NCBI GenBank assembly: GCA_013286495.1
Contig: JABDFQ010000009.1
Span: 1 to 61,712, forward strand
DNA length: 61,712 nt
Origin: Gammaproteobacteria bacterium
GTDB lineage: Bacteria; Pseudomonadota; Gammaproteobacteria; DSM-16500
Reading direction: 5' to 3'
Shown here: piece after piece, positions 41,352-50,363 of the stretch
Layout: each line of letters opens with the position of its first letter
Position numbering within the stretch: the stretch's first letter is position 1
Notes under the pieces: model-generated
What the model saw: only the letters and a program-made list of their open reading frames with translations
The model's database searches: none
Told to the model about the DNA's origin: nothing
Position numbers and translations under genes: made by a program

Positions 41352-42934
41352 CACTTAACAGACGTTTTACACCGCTTAGCTTGCTCATGCTCAGTATCAA
41401 TGGCATGGTTGGCTCCGCCTGGCTTTTTGCTCCTTTGTATGCAGCAAAAATTGCCGGTGCCGCAGCGATTATCGCCTGGCTGGTGGGCGGATTGGCGACA
41501 GCCGTTATTGCGCTTACGTTTGCAGAAGTATCAGGTTTATTTCCCGTCGCGGGAGGTTCTGCGCAGATTCCACAAAAAAGTCACGGCTTGTTCACCAGTT
41601 TTATGGCGAGCTGGATTGCCTGGTTATCCGCACTGACGATGGCACCCATTGAAGTACAAGCGATTCTGCAATATGCCTCCACTTATTTCACTTCGCTCGT
41701 TTATTTTGATAAGGGCATACCGATTTTGACTGGCATTGGCATGATCTGGGCAACCATTCTGATGCTGTCGTTCTGCATCATCAATATTGTCAGCTACAAG
41801 GGATTATTACGTTCCAATTTTCTGATTTTTTCTTTCAAGGTTCTCGTCATTTTGCTGGTGATTTTCGTGCTTATAAACACCAGTTTTCATCCCGCTAATT
41901 TTTCCGGCATGCTCACCACTTCCTTCTCCCTTTCAGGATGGCAGACAATTTTGACGGCGGTTGCAACGGGCGGCATCGCGTTTGCCTTTACAGGATTCAA
42001 ACACGGTGTGGAATTAGCTGGGGAAACCAAAAACCAGGAAGTAGCGATACCACTCGCTGTGGTTGGTTCAGTGATTGGTTCCTTATTACTTTATATTGGT
42101 TTGCAAATTGCCTTCATTGGTGCAATTAGTCCAGACAAGCTAGCAAATGGCTGGTCGCATTTGGGATTTGCGGGTGATGTGGGTCCATTTGCCGGTCTTG
42201 CAGCCGGATTGGGAATAATGTGGCTGGTGAAATTGTTATATATCGATGCGACTGTTTCTCCAGGAGGATGCGGCGTCGTGTATGTCACATCCACCGCGCG
42301 TATTCTTTATGCGATGAGCCAGATTGGATTTTTACCGCGCTGGTTACAATATCTCAATCAGCAAAAATTTCCGGTCGCAGCCATTCTTGTGAATTTCTGT
42401 TTAGGCATGTTTTTGTTTTTGCCTCTGCCTGGCTGGCAGGCGATGGTCAGCTTTCTGGTGTCAGGCATGGTGATTTCCTATGCCATGGGACCGATTGCAC
42501 TGTTATGCATGCGTCTTGAAATGCCGCATGAAAAACGCAGTTTTCGTTTGCCGGCAGCAAAAATTATTTGCCCGATTGCATTTTATTTTTGTAACTTGCT
42601 GAGTTACTGGTGTGGCTGGGAAACGCTGTATAAGTTGGGCGTTGCGCTGGGAATTGGTCTGTTGTTTTTTATTTTCGCTTGTGTACGCGGACGATTGTCT
42701 TCCAGCAATCTGGGTTTGCGTTCTGGTATGTGGATGATTCCTTATCTGGCAGGGTTGCTGATTATTTCCTGGTTAGGTGCATTCGGCGGCAAGAACATCA
42801 TCACTTTTGGCTGGGATTTTCTCGTGATTGGCATATTCAGTCTCGCGATTCTTTATCTCGCGGTTAAAAATCGCGCGACATGCAAAGTGCAGGAAAAAAT
42901 AGTAGTCGAGAGGTCAGGGGTAATTTTGACGTAA
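41348..42934 (+). CDS. APC-family amino acid permease (copy 2)
   Basis: 528 residues, about 12 hydrophobic segments, paralogous to the permease at 27159: shared LLMLSINGMVGSAWLFAPLYAAKIAG, FKHGVELAGETKN, PLPGWQAMVSFLVSG and GWDFLVIGIFS blocks. Coupled to the EamA gene by a 4-base overlap. Substrate unknown; a pairing of an importer with an exporter of amino-acid-like compounds is possible. Confidence 0.87.
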   Translation: MTLNRRFTPLSLLMLSINGMVGSAWLFAPLYAAKIAGAAAIIAWLVGGLATAVIALTFAEVSGLFPVAGGSAQIPQKSHGLFTSFMASWIAWLSALTMAPIEVQAILQYASTYFTSLVYFDKGIPILTGIGMIWATILMLSFCIINIVSYKGLLRSNFLIFSFKVLVILLVIFVLINTSFHPANFSGMLTTSFSLSGWQTILTAVATGGIAFAFTGFKHGVELAGETKNQEVAIPLAVVGSVIGSLLLYIGLQIAFIGAISPDKLANGWSHLGFAGDVGPFAGLAAGLGIMWLVKLLYIDATVSPGGCGVVYVTSTARILYAMSQIGFLPRWLQYLNQQKFPVAAILVNFCLGMFLFLPLPGWQAMVSFLVSGMVISYAMGPIALLCMRLEMPHEKRSFRLPAAKIICPIAFYFCNLLSYWCGWETLYKLGVALGIGLLFFIFACVRGRLSSSNLGLRSGMWMIPYLAGLLIISWLGAFGGKNIITFGWDFLVIGIFSLAILYLAVKNRATCKVQEKIVVERSGVILT

Positions 42935-42999
42935 CCACATTGACAGGCCAACTTCCAGCGTGATTAAATATGCAATTCCCTGAATAATTATTCACGCCA

Positions 43000-43755
43000 A
43001 TGAACAAGTTGCAAGTCACTAATATACATAAATCCTTTCATGATCATGATGTTTTAAAAGGTGTTTCTTTTTCCGCTGATAAAGGCGAAGTACTTGCTTT
43101 GATGGGCAGCAGCGGTTCAGGTAAAAGCACCTTGTTGCGCTGTATCAATCTGTTAACGGTGCCGGATGATGGCAGTATTCAGATTGATGAGCAAAAAATC
43201 CTGTTTAATGCAGCGGAACGTTCCACTTTAAGTAACAGCCAGATTGCCAGATTACGCAAGAAAATCGGCATGGTTTTTCAGCAATTCAATTTGTGGGCAC
43301 ATATGACTGTGCTGGAAAATCTGATTGAGGCGCCTATTCATGTCCTGAAACAAAATAAGCAGCAAACCATCGAGCAGGCCAAAATCCTTTTGCAAAAAGT
43401 AGGTTTATCCGACAAGTTGAATAAATATCCAGTGCAATTGTCAGGCGGCCAACAGCAACGTGCAGCGATTGCACGCGCGTTGATGATGAAACCTGAAATC
43501 ATGTTATTTGATGAGCCCACTTCTGCGCTTGATCCTGAAATGGTAGGAGAAGTGTTGAGTGTCATGCAGCAATTGGCAACAGAAGGCATGACCATGATTA
43601 TTTCCACGCATGAATTAGGTTTTGCCAGGCGCGTCGCCAATCGTTGTATTTTTTTGAATGAAGGGATGATTATCGAGCAGGGTGCAACGCAAGACATGTT
43701 TGCCAATCCACAAACAGCCCGTTTTCGTAAATTTCTTGAAGCCATGCAACACTAA
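43000..43755 (+). CDS. Polar amino acid ABC transporter, ATP-binding protein
   Basis: 251 residues, ArtP/HisP/GlnQ type. Walker A GSSGSGKSTLL, Q-loop MVFQQFNLWAHMTVLENL, signature LSGGQQQRAAIARAL and Walker B MLFDEPTSALDPEM are all intact. The gene order ATPase, binding protein, two permeases matches the Art/His group. Weak ribosome site. Stops one base before the binding-protein frame. Confidence 0.92.
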   Translation: MNKLQVTNIHKSFHDHDVLKGVSFSADKGEVLALMGSSGSGKSTLLRCINLLTVPDDGSIQIDEQKILFNAAERSTLSNSQIARLRKKIGMVFQQFNLWAHMTVLENLIEAPIHVLKQNKQQTIEQAKILLQKVGLSDKLNKYPVQLSGGQQQRAAIARALMMKPEIMLFDEPTSALDPEMVGEVLSVMQQLATEGMTMIISTHELGFARRVANRCIFLNEGMIIEQGATQDMFANPQTARFRKFLEAMQH

Positions 43756-43766
43756 TGAGGTCACCC

Positions 43767-44516
43767 ATGAAAAAAATTATTTCCATCGTTTTATCATTCC
43801 TGTTATGCAATGTCTTGCATGCTGCAACCGAGCAAAAAACCATACGCTTTGGAACGGAAGCGACTTATCCACCATTTGAATATGTGGATGAATCAGGAAA
43901 GATTCGCGGCTTTGATGTGGATATAGCCATGGCGTTATGCAAGGAAATGCAAGTGCAGTGCGAATTTCAGAATCAGGCATTTAACAGCTTGATACAAGGT
44001 TTGAAGCTCGGCAAATTTGATGCGGTGATTGCATCGATCGGCATAACAGAAGAACGCAAGAAGCAAGTGGCATTTACTCAATCTTATTATGAACCCAGCG
44101 GTAGTTTTGTTGCGCTGGTTGCCAAACATTATTCGCTGAAAGATCTCGAAGGCAAAACAGTTGGTGTGCAGGTAAGTTCGACCTTGGAAAAATATTTGCA
44201 GGATAAATATCATGGCAAAGTGAAAATAAAAACTTATGCCAGTATTCAGGAAGCATTTCTTGATCTGGTTGCAGGACGTGTGGATATGGTATTAGCGGAC
44301 ACGCCCATTGCAAAAGCGTGGTTAAAACAAAATAACAATACGGAATATTCCATCGTTGATCAGCCGATTATTGATCATGAATATTTTGGTACAGGATTGG
44401 GCATTGCGGTGAATCAGAAAAATGCAGAGTTGTTAAAAGCGCTGGACGCTGCGCTCACCAGGATCAAGGAAAATGGCACGTATAGTAAAATTTCCCAGGA
44501 ATATTTTGGGAAGTGA
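43767..44516 (+). CDS. Periplasmic amino acid-binding protein of the ABC transporter
   Basis: 249 residues. Signal peptide KKIISIVLSFLLCNVLHA cut before ATEQ. The SBP family 3 motif TIRFGTEATYPPFEYVDESG to GFDVDIAMALCKEM is typical for basic or polar amino acids (Arg/His/Gln). The ATG at 43767 is chosen because GAGG precedes it; the ORF could start four residues earlier. An inverted repeat hairpin follows the stop, a common mRNA-stability device between binding-protein and permease genes. Confidence 0.92.
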   Translation: MKKIISIVLSFLLCNVLHAATEQKTIRFGTEATYPPFEYVDESGKIRGFDVDIAMALCKEMQVQCEFQNQAFNSLIQGLKLGKFDAVIASIGITEERKKQVAFTQSYYEPSGSFVALVAKHYSLKDLEGKTVGVQVSSTLEKYLQDKYHGKVKIKTYASIQEAFLDLVAGRVDMVLADTPIAKAWLKQNNNTEYSIVDQPIIDHEYFGTGLGIAVNQKNAELLKALDAALTRIKENGTYSKISQEYFGK

Positions 44517-44522
44517 TGTATA

Positions 44523-44572
44523 TGTCATTGTGTGCGGAGAGCTCTCATGACAGCTCTCCGCAAGGATGACAG
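44523..44572 (+). repeat. REP-like hairpin between binding-protein and permease genes
   Basis: TGCGGAGAGCT, loop CTCATGAC, AGCTCTCCGCA (11-bp perfect stem), extended by TGTCA/TGACA outer arms with an internal bulge. The left part recurs near 11232. Placed between the stop of the binding protein (44516) and ATG 44615, it may stabilise the upstream mRNA or attenuate the permeases. Confidence 0.7.
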
Positions 44573-44614
44573 TCCTTCGTAATGGTATGTTAATCAAACA
44601 ATTTGCAGGTTTTT

Positions 44615-45280
44615 ATGCACTCTGGTTTCATCATACAAATTTTGCTTGGCACGCTGGTGACATTAAAACTCGCTGTGTGTGCTGCAATATTTGGCATGAT
44701 CGTTGGTCTTTTTGGCGCATCGCTTGAATCCATTCGCAATCCATTGCTGCGATATAGTGCAGCCAGTCTTATCTTTATTATTCGCGGTCTGCCGGAATTG
44801 CTGGTTTTATTTTTCATTTATTTTGGTGCCACAGCCATATTAAGCAATTTATTTAATCATTACATCGATATCAGCGCATTCGTTGCTGGTGTGCTTGCAT
44901 TAGGTTTGATATTTGGTTCTTATGCTTCGCAAGTTTTTCGTGGTGCATTTCTCGCTGTCGATAAAGGTCAGATTGAAGCGGGCAAGGCACTGGGATTTAA
45001 ACGCATGCAAATTTTCACACACATACAATTACCACAAGCCTGGCGTCATGCCATTCCTGGACTTGGCAATTTGTGGTTAGTGTTGCTGAAAGACACCGCA
45101 ATTGTCACATTAATTGGTTTAAGTGACATGATGAATCAGGCAAAAATTGCAGCGAGTACCACGCATCAACCATTCACTTTTTATTTACTGGCCGCAGCCA
45201 TTTATCTCATCATCACCAGTATTTCGCAAAAAATAATTAATATATTTACAGTCAGAGCCAATCGGTATGTGCACGCATGA
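44615..45280 (+). CDS. Polar amino acid ABC transporter permease (ArtQ-like)
   Basis: 221 residues, five hydrophobic segments. The EAA loop is QIEAGKALGFKRMQIFTHIQLPQAWRHAIPGLGNLWLVLLKDTA, as in ArtQ/HisQ. The frame opens at TTG 44603, but ATG 44615 with AGG ahead is a normal start. It overlaps the next permease by 4 bases. Confidence 0.9.
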   Translation: MHSGFIIQILLGTLVTLKLAVCAAIFGMIVGLFGASLESIRNPLLRYSAASLIFIIRGLPELLVLFFIYFGATAILSNLFNHYIDISAFVAGVLALGLIFGSYASQVFRGAFLAVDKGQIEAGKALGFKRMQIFTHIQLPQAWRHAIPGLGNLWLVLLKDTAIVTLIGLSDMMNQAKIAASTTHQPFTFYLLAAAIYLIITSISQKIINIFTVRANRYVHA

Positions 45281-45948
45281 TTAATATCCTCGCTTATTTA
45301 CCACAATTGATGAGTGGCTTATCCATCACATTAATATTGATGCTGGCATCAGTTGTTACAGGTCTTGCACTAGCGATTCTCATGACGATGGCGAGTTATT
45401 CTGATAAATGGTTATTGCGAAAATTCGTCGACATTATTGTATTTTTCATTCGTGGCACACCATTACTCGTACAGATTTTTTTAATTTATTATGGTATCGG
45501 ACAATTTGCTTTTATTCGTGATTCCTTTCTGTGGTTTATTTTGCGTGAACCGATGACATGCGCGATTATTGCCTTGTCACTCAATTCTGCTTGTTATACA
45601 ACTATCCTGTTGCAAGGTGCGATTGCTTCCGTACCAAAAAATGAAGTTGCTGCATGTGAAGCAATTGGGATGAGCAAGTGGCTTGCGTTTCGTCGTATTA
45701 TTTTCCCACGCGCATTTCGTCTTGCGATTCCTGCCTATTCCAATGAAGTCATCATGATTCTCAAAGGCACATCACTTGCGAGTACGATTACCTTGCTGGA
45801 TTTGATGGGCATGACACAGCAATTAATTGGTGAAACCTACGCAACCGTCGAGTTTTATCTTGCCGCTGCGGTAATTTATTTATTACTCAATGGCATCATT
45901 AGTTTGATATTCAAATGCTTGCAAAAAAAAGCCAGCGTATATCATTGA
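45277..45948 (+). CDS. Polar amino acid ABC transporter permease (ArtM-like)
   Basis: 223 residues, about five hydrophobic segments. EAA loop NEVAACEAIGMSKWLAFRRIIFPRAFRLAIPAYSNEVIMILKGTSLAS. Probably heterodimerises with the preceding permease. Last gene of the art-like operon. Confidence 0.9.
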   Translation: MINILAYLPQLMSGLSITLILMLASVVTGLALAILMTMASYSDKWLLRKFVDIIVFFIRGTPLLVQIFLIYYGIGQFAFIRDSFLWFILREPMTCAIIALSLNSACYTTILLQGAIASVPKNEVAACEAIGMSKWLAFRRIIFPRAFRLAIPAYSNEVIMILKGTSLASTITLLDLMGMTQQLIGETYATVEFYLAAAVIYLLLNGIISLIFKCLQKKASVYH

Positions 45949-45953
45949 TTTTG

Positions 45954-45985
45954 TTAAGCATCGCTTAAGAAAGCTTGCGTATAAT
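45954..45985 (+). promoter_or_regulatory. Candidate PmrA-box-like direct repeat and -10 before the calpain-like gene
   Basis: TTAA at 45954-45957 and TTAA at 45965-45968 are 11 bp apart, matching the spacing of the Legionellales PmrA element (tandem TTAA boxes, 11 bp start-to-start). TATAAT follows at 45980-45985 inside GCGTATAATTACGC. The flanking positions match the consensus only partly, so this is a hypothesis. Confidence 0.35.
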
Positions 45986-46022
45986 TACGCGCAACATAAT
46001 AAATAACACGAGACGAGAGTAT

Positions 46023-48578
46023 ATGAATAATCGATTTTCGCGAGGTCATCTTTCCACAAAAAACCTCAATCCAGTAGATGTCTGTCCTGGTGTGCGTGGT
46101 GAATTAAACCTGAATCTTTTTGCCAACGGCAAACAATTAAAAGCAGGTTCTTCAGTCATTATTCAGCCTCTTGATAATATCGACCCCAATAAAGCACGCA
46201 AATTTTTGCTTACGCCATTTACAATCAATGATAAAAAAATAAATCTTGATAACCCCGAATCCAATCGTAAAGTGGTGAGACAGGAAAGTATCCAGGTAAC
46301 AATTGATAATCCAGAAGATTATTTTTCTTATAATGAATTTTATCAATTATCGGATGACGATATCTTCCGTAAAACTCCTTCAAAAAATGATTTGAAGCAA
46401 ACGCGTGTTGCCAATTGTTTTTTCCTCGCTGCAATCAATGAAATATTGAATCATCCAGATGGAGCCGCTTATATACAGGGCATGATGAAACAAAATAATA
46501 AGGATCATACAACGACAGTGCGTTTCTATGACCCCAAAACATTAAAACCAGTTTATGTGCGCGTGAGAAATGCCATTCTCAAGGATCGCATTCATCAAAT
46601 GAATGGACATACTGCATTATGGCTGCATGTACTGGAAAATGCTTATGTTGCATTCAAAGGTGAAATCAGCAAGGAGCGGGATGCATCATTTAGTACGGTT
46701 TACAGTGAAGGTGGAAAAGTTACCGAAGCACTCAGCTCCTTAACCGGATTAAAATCAGATTTTTCACTTGTTGAACAAGTTAAACCGTGGCAATTTGATA
46801 AATTTCTCATCGGGCATCTTATTTCACTTTCATCGGAGATTGAAAAAAATAAATCGGAAGCGAATATTGCCGAGCAATTAACCGCGCGTTTAAATGAATC
46901 ACAATTACATGCGGTATATCAATTATTTCCAGCGTCAAATCAAACACAGGCAAGACAGGAATACGTAAAATTATTAAAGTTATATGTGCGTGCTCCAGAA
47001 ATTTTTGATAAAGCCATGAAAGTTGATAAAAAAGCACGAAAATCATTCAATAATAATGAATGGTCATTTATGTATTCTGTATTACGCCAGTTTGAACCAT
47101 TTACACAAAAATATGCTGTCAGAAATCAGGCGATATATGATGACATACGTTCAGGACTTGCTGCAGGCAAATTAATAGTGGCTGGTACGCCAAAGGATTT
47201 CGCCGGCGATAAACCAGAGGGTCTTGCACCAAGTCATGCTTATAGCATCATGGGTGTGTATGAAGAAAAAATGATAAATGATAAAAATGAGCCAATCACC
47301 GCGCGTTTTATCCGCTTGCGTAATCCATGGGGAGAACTGGATGGCTGGATGAATACACTACGTCAATGGGGAACCGGCGGCATTGGATTCACAAACAAAC
47401 AGCGTAATGATGACAAAAGTATTATTGTTGAGGCAACTGATGAAGCTGAAACTGAAATTGAGTTAAATCAATTTTGTGCCAATTTTGAAGATTATTGTTA
47501 TACGAATGTTAGTGCGAATGCATGTTTTGAAAAGCAAGCTGATGTTGAGAAGTTAATTCCACAACTGGATGAGTATTTTGTTACATCCAGTCTTCCTGAG
47601 AAGCCGACGGAGATCGATTTGATTTTTGCTCATCATGAATATCAGGAACAATTAGATAAATTATTATGTATCGAGCAATGTTGTGATAATCATGTGGATC
47701 AGCTTCGTTCATTGAATATCGATCAATTAATTGTATTTAGAACGCATGGAATGCATGAGCGCGAAGCAGAGATATTAAAATCTATTCAGGATGGAAGTTC
47801 TTTTCCTGATCTCTGGGAGAATATGAATAAGAAATACGGCGCGATCATCTTGCCAGCCTATCTAAAAATTAATTCTAGCCTGAATATTGCAGTAGATGAG
47901 ATGGAAATGACTGAAGGGATAAATAAATTTAATAATAACCTGACTGCATTTAGAAATTTTGCGCAAGATGTCAGGAGTGAACAAATATCCAATAAGGAAA
48001 CGCAGGAATTCATGGATGTCATGATCGCATTTAATTTGAGTTATGAGCACTTGAAAGCAATTTATAAGCAATATTATGAATTGGAGAGATTTGCGAATGC
48101 GTTTTATTATCCGTTAGAGAGTTATTATCCCAATGAATTTAAAAAAGCGGCTGAAATAAATAAATTATTGCAAAAATATAACACTCTTTTCGATAAATTT
48201 AATAACAAAATAGAGCTTTTTGAAAAGCATAAAAAAAGTCATGATGAAATTCGTGATACTGTAACGATGATAAACCAGCAAGGAAAAATTAAGGAAGCAC
48301 ATTATAACAATCTAATGGAGATGCTGGAAAATCAGCAAAACTATCCAGAATTGCAAAATTATCTGAGCAAGATTGGCAATATTGCAGCAGAAGATCAAGA
48401 ACGATTACAGCAGAAAGCGAATGAAGCACACTCACTGCTTAACGATATCAAGCGAATGCTGCGTGACGTCAAAACATTTTTTGTAAAGACCGGCGCGTAT
48501 CTGAGTACCTTATTTGCTCCGCCAAATAAATATGAATTGCCACCGGTTGAGGCGAAACCAACATTCAACCGTAATTGA
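46023..48578 (+). CDS. Calpain-like (C2 family) cysteine protease domain protein, candidate effector
   Basis: 851 residues from ATG 46023 (GAGAG upstream; the longer frame to 45975 lacks a site). Residues about 105-480 match the calpain core. TRVANCFFLAAINEIL aligns with the calpain GDCWLLAA motif, giving catalytic Cys132. GLAPSHAYSIMGVYEE gives His405. FIRLRNPWGELDGW matches the calpain RNPWG motif and gives Asn434. The insertion between Cys and His is long and helical. The last 300 residues are Lys/Glu/Gln-rich coiled coils, without C2 or EF-hand domains. No signal peptide. Eukaryotic-type protease in a bacterium with a PmrA-like box upstream suggests a translocated effector, still unproven. 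Confidence 0.8.
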   Translation: MNNRFSRGHLSTKNLNPVDVCPGVRGELNLNLFANGKQLKAGSSVIIQPLDNIDPNKARKFLLTPFTINDKKINLDNPESNRKVVRQESIQVTIDNPEDYFSYNEFYQLSDDDIFRKTPSKNDLKQTRVANCFFLAAINEILNHPDGAAYIQGMMKQNNKDHTTTVRFYDPKTLKPVYVRVRNAILKDRIHQMNGHTALWLHVLENAYVAFKGEISKERDASFSTVYSEGGKVTEALSSLTGLKSDFSLVEQVKPWQFDKFLIGHLISLSSEIEKNKSEANIAEQLTARLNESQLHAVYQLFPASNQTQARQEYVKLLKLYVRAPEIFDKAMKVDKKARKSFNNNEWSFMYSVLRQFEPFTQKYAVRNQAIYDDIRSGLAAGKLIVAGTPKDFAGDKPEGLAPSHAYSIMGVYEEKMINDKNEPITARFIRLRNPWGELDGWMNTLRQWGTGGIGFTNKQRNDDKSIIVEATDEAETEIELNQFCANFEDYCYTNVSANACFEKQADVEKLIPQLDEYFVTSSLPEKPTEIDLIFAHHEYQEQLDKLLCIEQCCDNHVDQLRSLNIDQLIVFRTHGMHEREAEILKSIQDGSSFPDLWENMNKKYGAIILPAYLKINSSLNIAVDEMEMTEGINKFNNNLTAFRNFAQDVRSEQISNKETQEFMDVMIAFNLSYEHLKAIYKQYYELERFANAFYYPLESYYPNEFKKAAEINKLLQKYNTLFDKFNNKIELFEKHKKSHDEIRDTVTMINQQGKIKEAHYNNLMEMLENQQNYPELQNYLSKIGNIAAEDQERLQQKANEAHSLLNDIKRMLRDVKTFFVKTGAYLSTLFAPPNKYELPPVEAKPTFNRN

Positions 48579-48599
48579 GTTTCGCTTCGCTCATGTTGC

Positions 48600-49298
48600 T
48601 TAGCTGCTTTCTCTCGGCCTTACTATAATTTCATCAATATTTGTTCTGCGATCTAATTGATGAATGCTTAAGATAATATTTGCAACATCATCCGCGGGTA
48701 TAAATTTTTCTACGGGAATATCGGTGCCATCCCATGCAGGCGTCAGTGTTTTTCCAGGCATGACTGCTACCACACGCAAGCCTTTATCTTTAGTTGCATC
48801 GCGTAATGTGCGCGATAACCCGAGCAATCCATGTTTGGCTGCACAATAAGCAGGACTCACCGGGAATGGTTGCCATGAAGCCGTAGCACAGACATAAAAA
48901 ATATCGCCAGTTTTTTTCTCAATCATATGCGGAAGAAACGCCTGAGTAACAAGAAATGCACTTGTTAAATTAATATTGATCTGAAATTGAAACTCATCAA
49001 CAGTCGTTTCAGTAAATGAAGTAGGTTGATAAAAACCAGCATTATTAATTAAGGCATCTGGAGCTGACCAGTTAGCGATAATCTGCTTCGCTACATTTTT
49101 TACCTGATTTTCATCTGTCACATCACAAACAAAATAATGCGCATCGGCGCCCAATTGTCGACACTCTTCTTTGATGATTTTAAGTTTTGATTCAGATCGT
49201 GCTAGTAATAATACAACCGCATTCTGCAAGCTGGAAAATTTCCTTGCAATTTCAGCACCGATTCCCTGACTTGCGCCTGTTATAACAATTGTTGTCAT
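48600..49298 (-). CDS. Short-chain dehydrogenase/reductase
   Basis: NAD(P)-dependent oxidoreductase, 232 residues. TGASQGIGAEIARKFSS is the coenzyme loop, NNAG the stabilising motif, and SPAYCAAKHGLLGLSRT contains the YxxxK catalytic pair. Substrate unknown. GGAG lies before the ATG. Converges with the calpain-like gene; the neighbouring SDR at 49326 shares direction but not close sequence. Confidence 0.87.
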   Translation of the reverse strand: MTTIVITGASQGIGAEIARKFSSLQNAVVLLLARSESKLKIIKEECRQLGADAHYFVCDVTDENQVKNVAKQIIANWSAPDALINNAGFYQPTSFTETTVDEFQFQININLTSAFLVTQAFLPHMIEKKTGDIFYVCATASWQPFPVSPAYCAAKHGLLGLSRTLRDATKDKGLRVVAVMPGKTLTPAWDGTDIPVEKFIPADDVANIILSIHQLDRRTNIDEIIVRPRESS

Positions 49299-49325
49299 AA
49301 TGTCTCCAATTTTGTAAGAGCAATC

Positions 49326-50231
49326 TTATTTTCCATTAGCAAATTTAGTTTCATTTATTTGATTTTCTGCGGTAGCATTTTTTTCTATTTGATATAACCC
49401 AACGTTTGCTAAAATTTTCGCTGCACTATCTTTGGTATCTGTATTAAAAACATTAGCTACACTTTCAGGTAAATCATGTTGCATATTTTTAGTGCCGTCA
49501 TATTTCCATACGCCATATGTATCACCAGTTAATTTTACGTGCTTAATGACTGCTGCCATTTCTGCTACTCTTTTGACTGGTTCTGCAGCACCATCAATAC
49601 CTGCACCCATGCCAGTGTTAACAAGTCCGGGTATTAAAGAAAAAACTCTAGGCCGGGAAGTTGGCGTACAGTCTGGAACTTGACGGAAATCTTCATCATA
49701 CTCTTTCGCATATGATTCACCTGCAGCTTTACTTTGACGATAAAACGGATAACCACCACTCGTATTTTGTGAAGTTTCTGCTACACCGGTACTAATATAT
49801 GCAACCGTCGCTTGTGGTTTTGCTAATAACTTATCTTTTAATGCGAATATAACTCTATCAAAACCGTGAGCATTAACTTCAAATGCAAGTTTACGTCCTG
49901 CATCACGTGATGAAGTTTCCCCAGCCTTTAATGTGGCATTAAGTAAAGTAGCTTTAGTGTCGGGTGATTTGGTATAACCTTTCACGCCAGCATTATAAAT
50001 AGTGATATCTGGTGCTTCTGGAATTTGATTCATTGCTAAAGAAACTGAATCTTCATTTACAACATCAAGTTGTAATATTTTATCGTTTTCACCTGTTAAG
50101 GTTTGTTTCAACTCAATTGCCAAGTCAAGGTTTCTTGTCGTTGCAATAACATCGTAGCCGTGTTGTTTATAATATTTTACCCATTCCAAGCCCAATCCTT
50201 GACTCGCACCAATAATTAAAACTGTAGGCAT
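49326..50231 (-). CDS. SDR-fold oxidoreductase, atypical
   Basis: About 301 residues. IGASQGLGLEWVKYYKQHG is the Rossmann loop and YPFYRQSKAAGESYAKEY contains YxxxK. DITIYNAGVKGYTK is the NAG region. A 30-residue insertion (LLNATLKAGETSSRDAGRKL) follows it. The ATG at 50231 has GAGG ahead; the ORF could begin four residues earlier. C-terminal part (KYDGTKNMQHDLPESVANVFNT) is unlike standard SDRs, so it may belong to a separate subfamily. Confidence 0.78.
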   Translation of the reverse strand: MPTVLIIGASQGLGLEWVKYYKQHGYDVIATTRNLDLAIELKQTLTGENDKILQLDVVNEDSVSLAMNQIPEAPDITIYNAGVKGYTKSPDTKATLLNATLKAGETSSRDAGRKLAFEVNAHGFDRVIFALKDKLLAKPQATVAYISTGVAETSQNTSGGYPFYRQSKAAGESYAKEYDEDFRQVPDCTPTSRPRVFSLIPGLVNTGMGAGIDGAAEPVKRVAEMAAVIKHVKLTGDTYGVWKYDGTKNMQHDLPESVANVFNTDTKDSAAKILANVGLYQIEKNATAENQINETKFANGK

Positions 50232-50363
50232 ATTTTTCCTCATTAAATAAAAAGAAGAGAATTATCCATTTGGCAAATATTACCGAAGCCACAAAGCACG
50301 TGATGTTACAATAAACTTTTGAAATTGACTATCAAACTTTTACCCATCTATTTAAGGTAAAGT

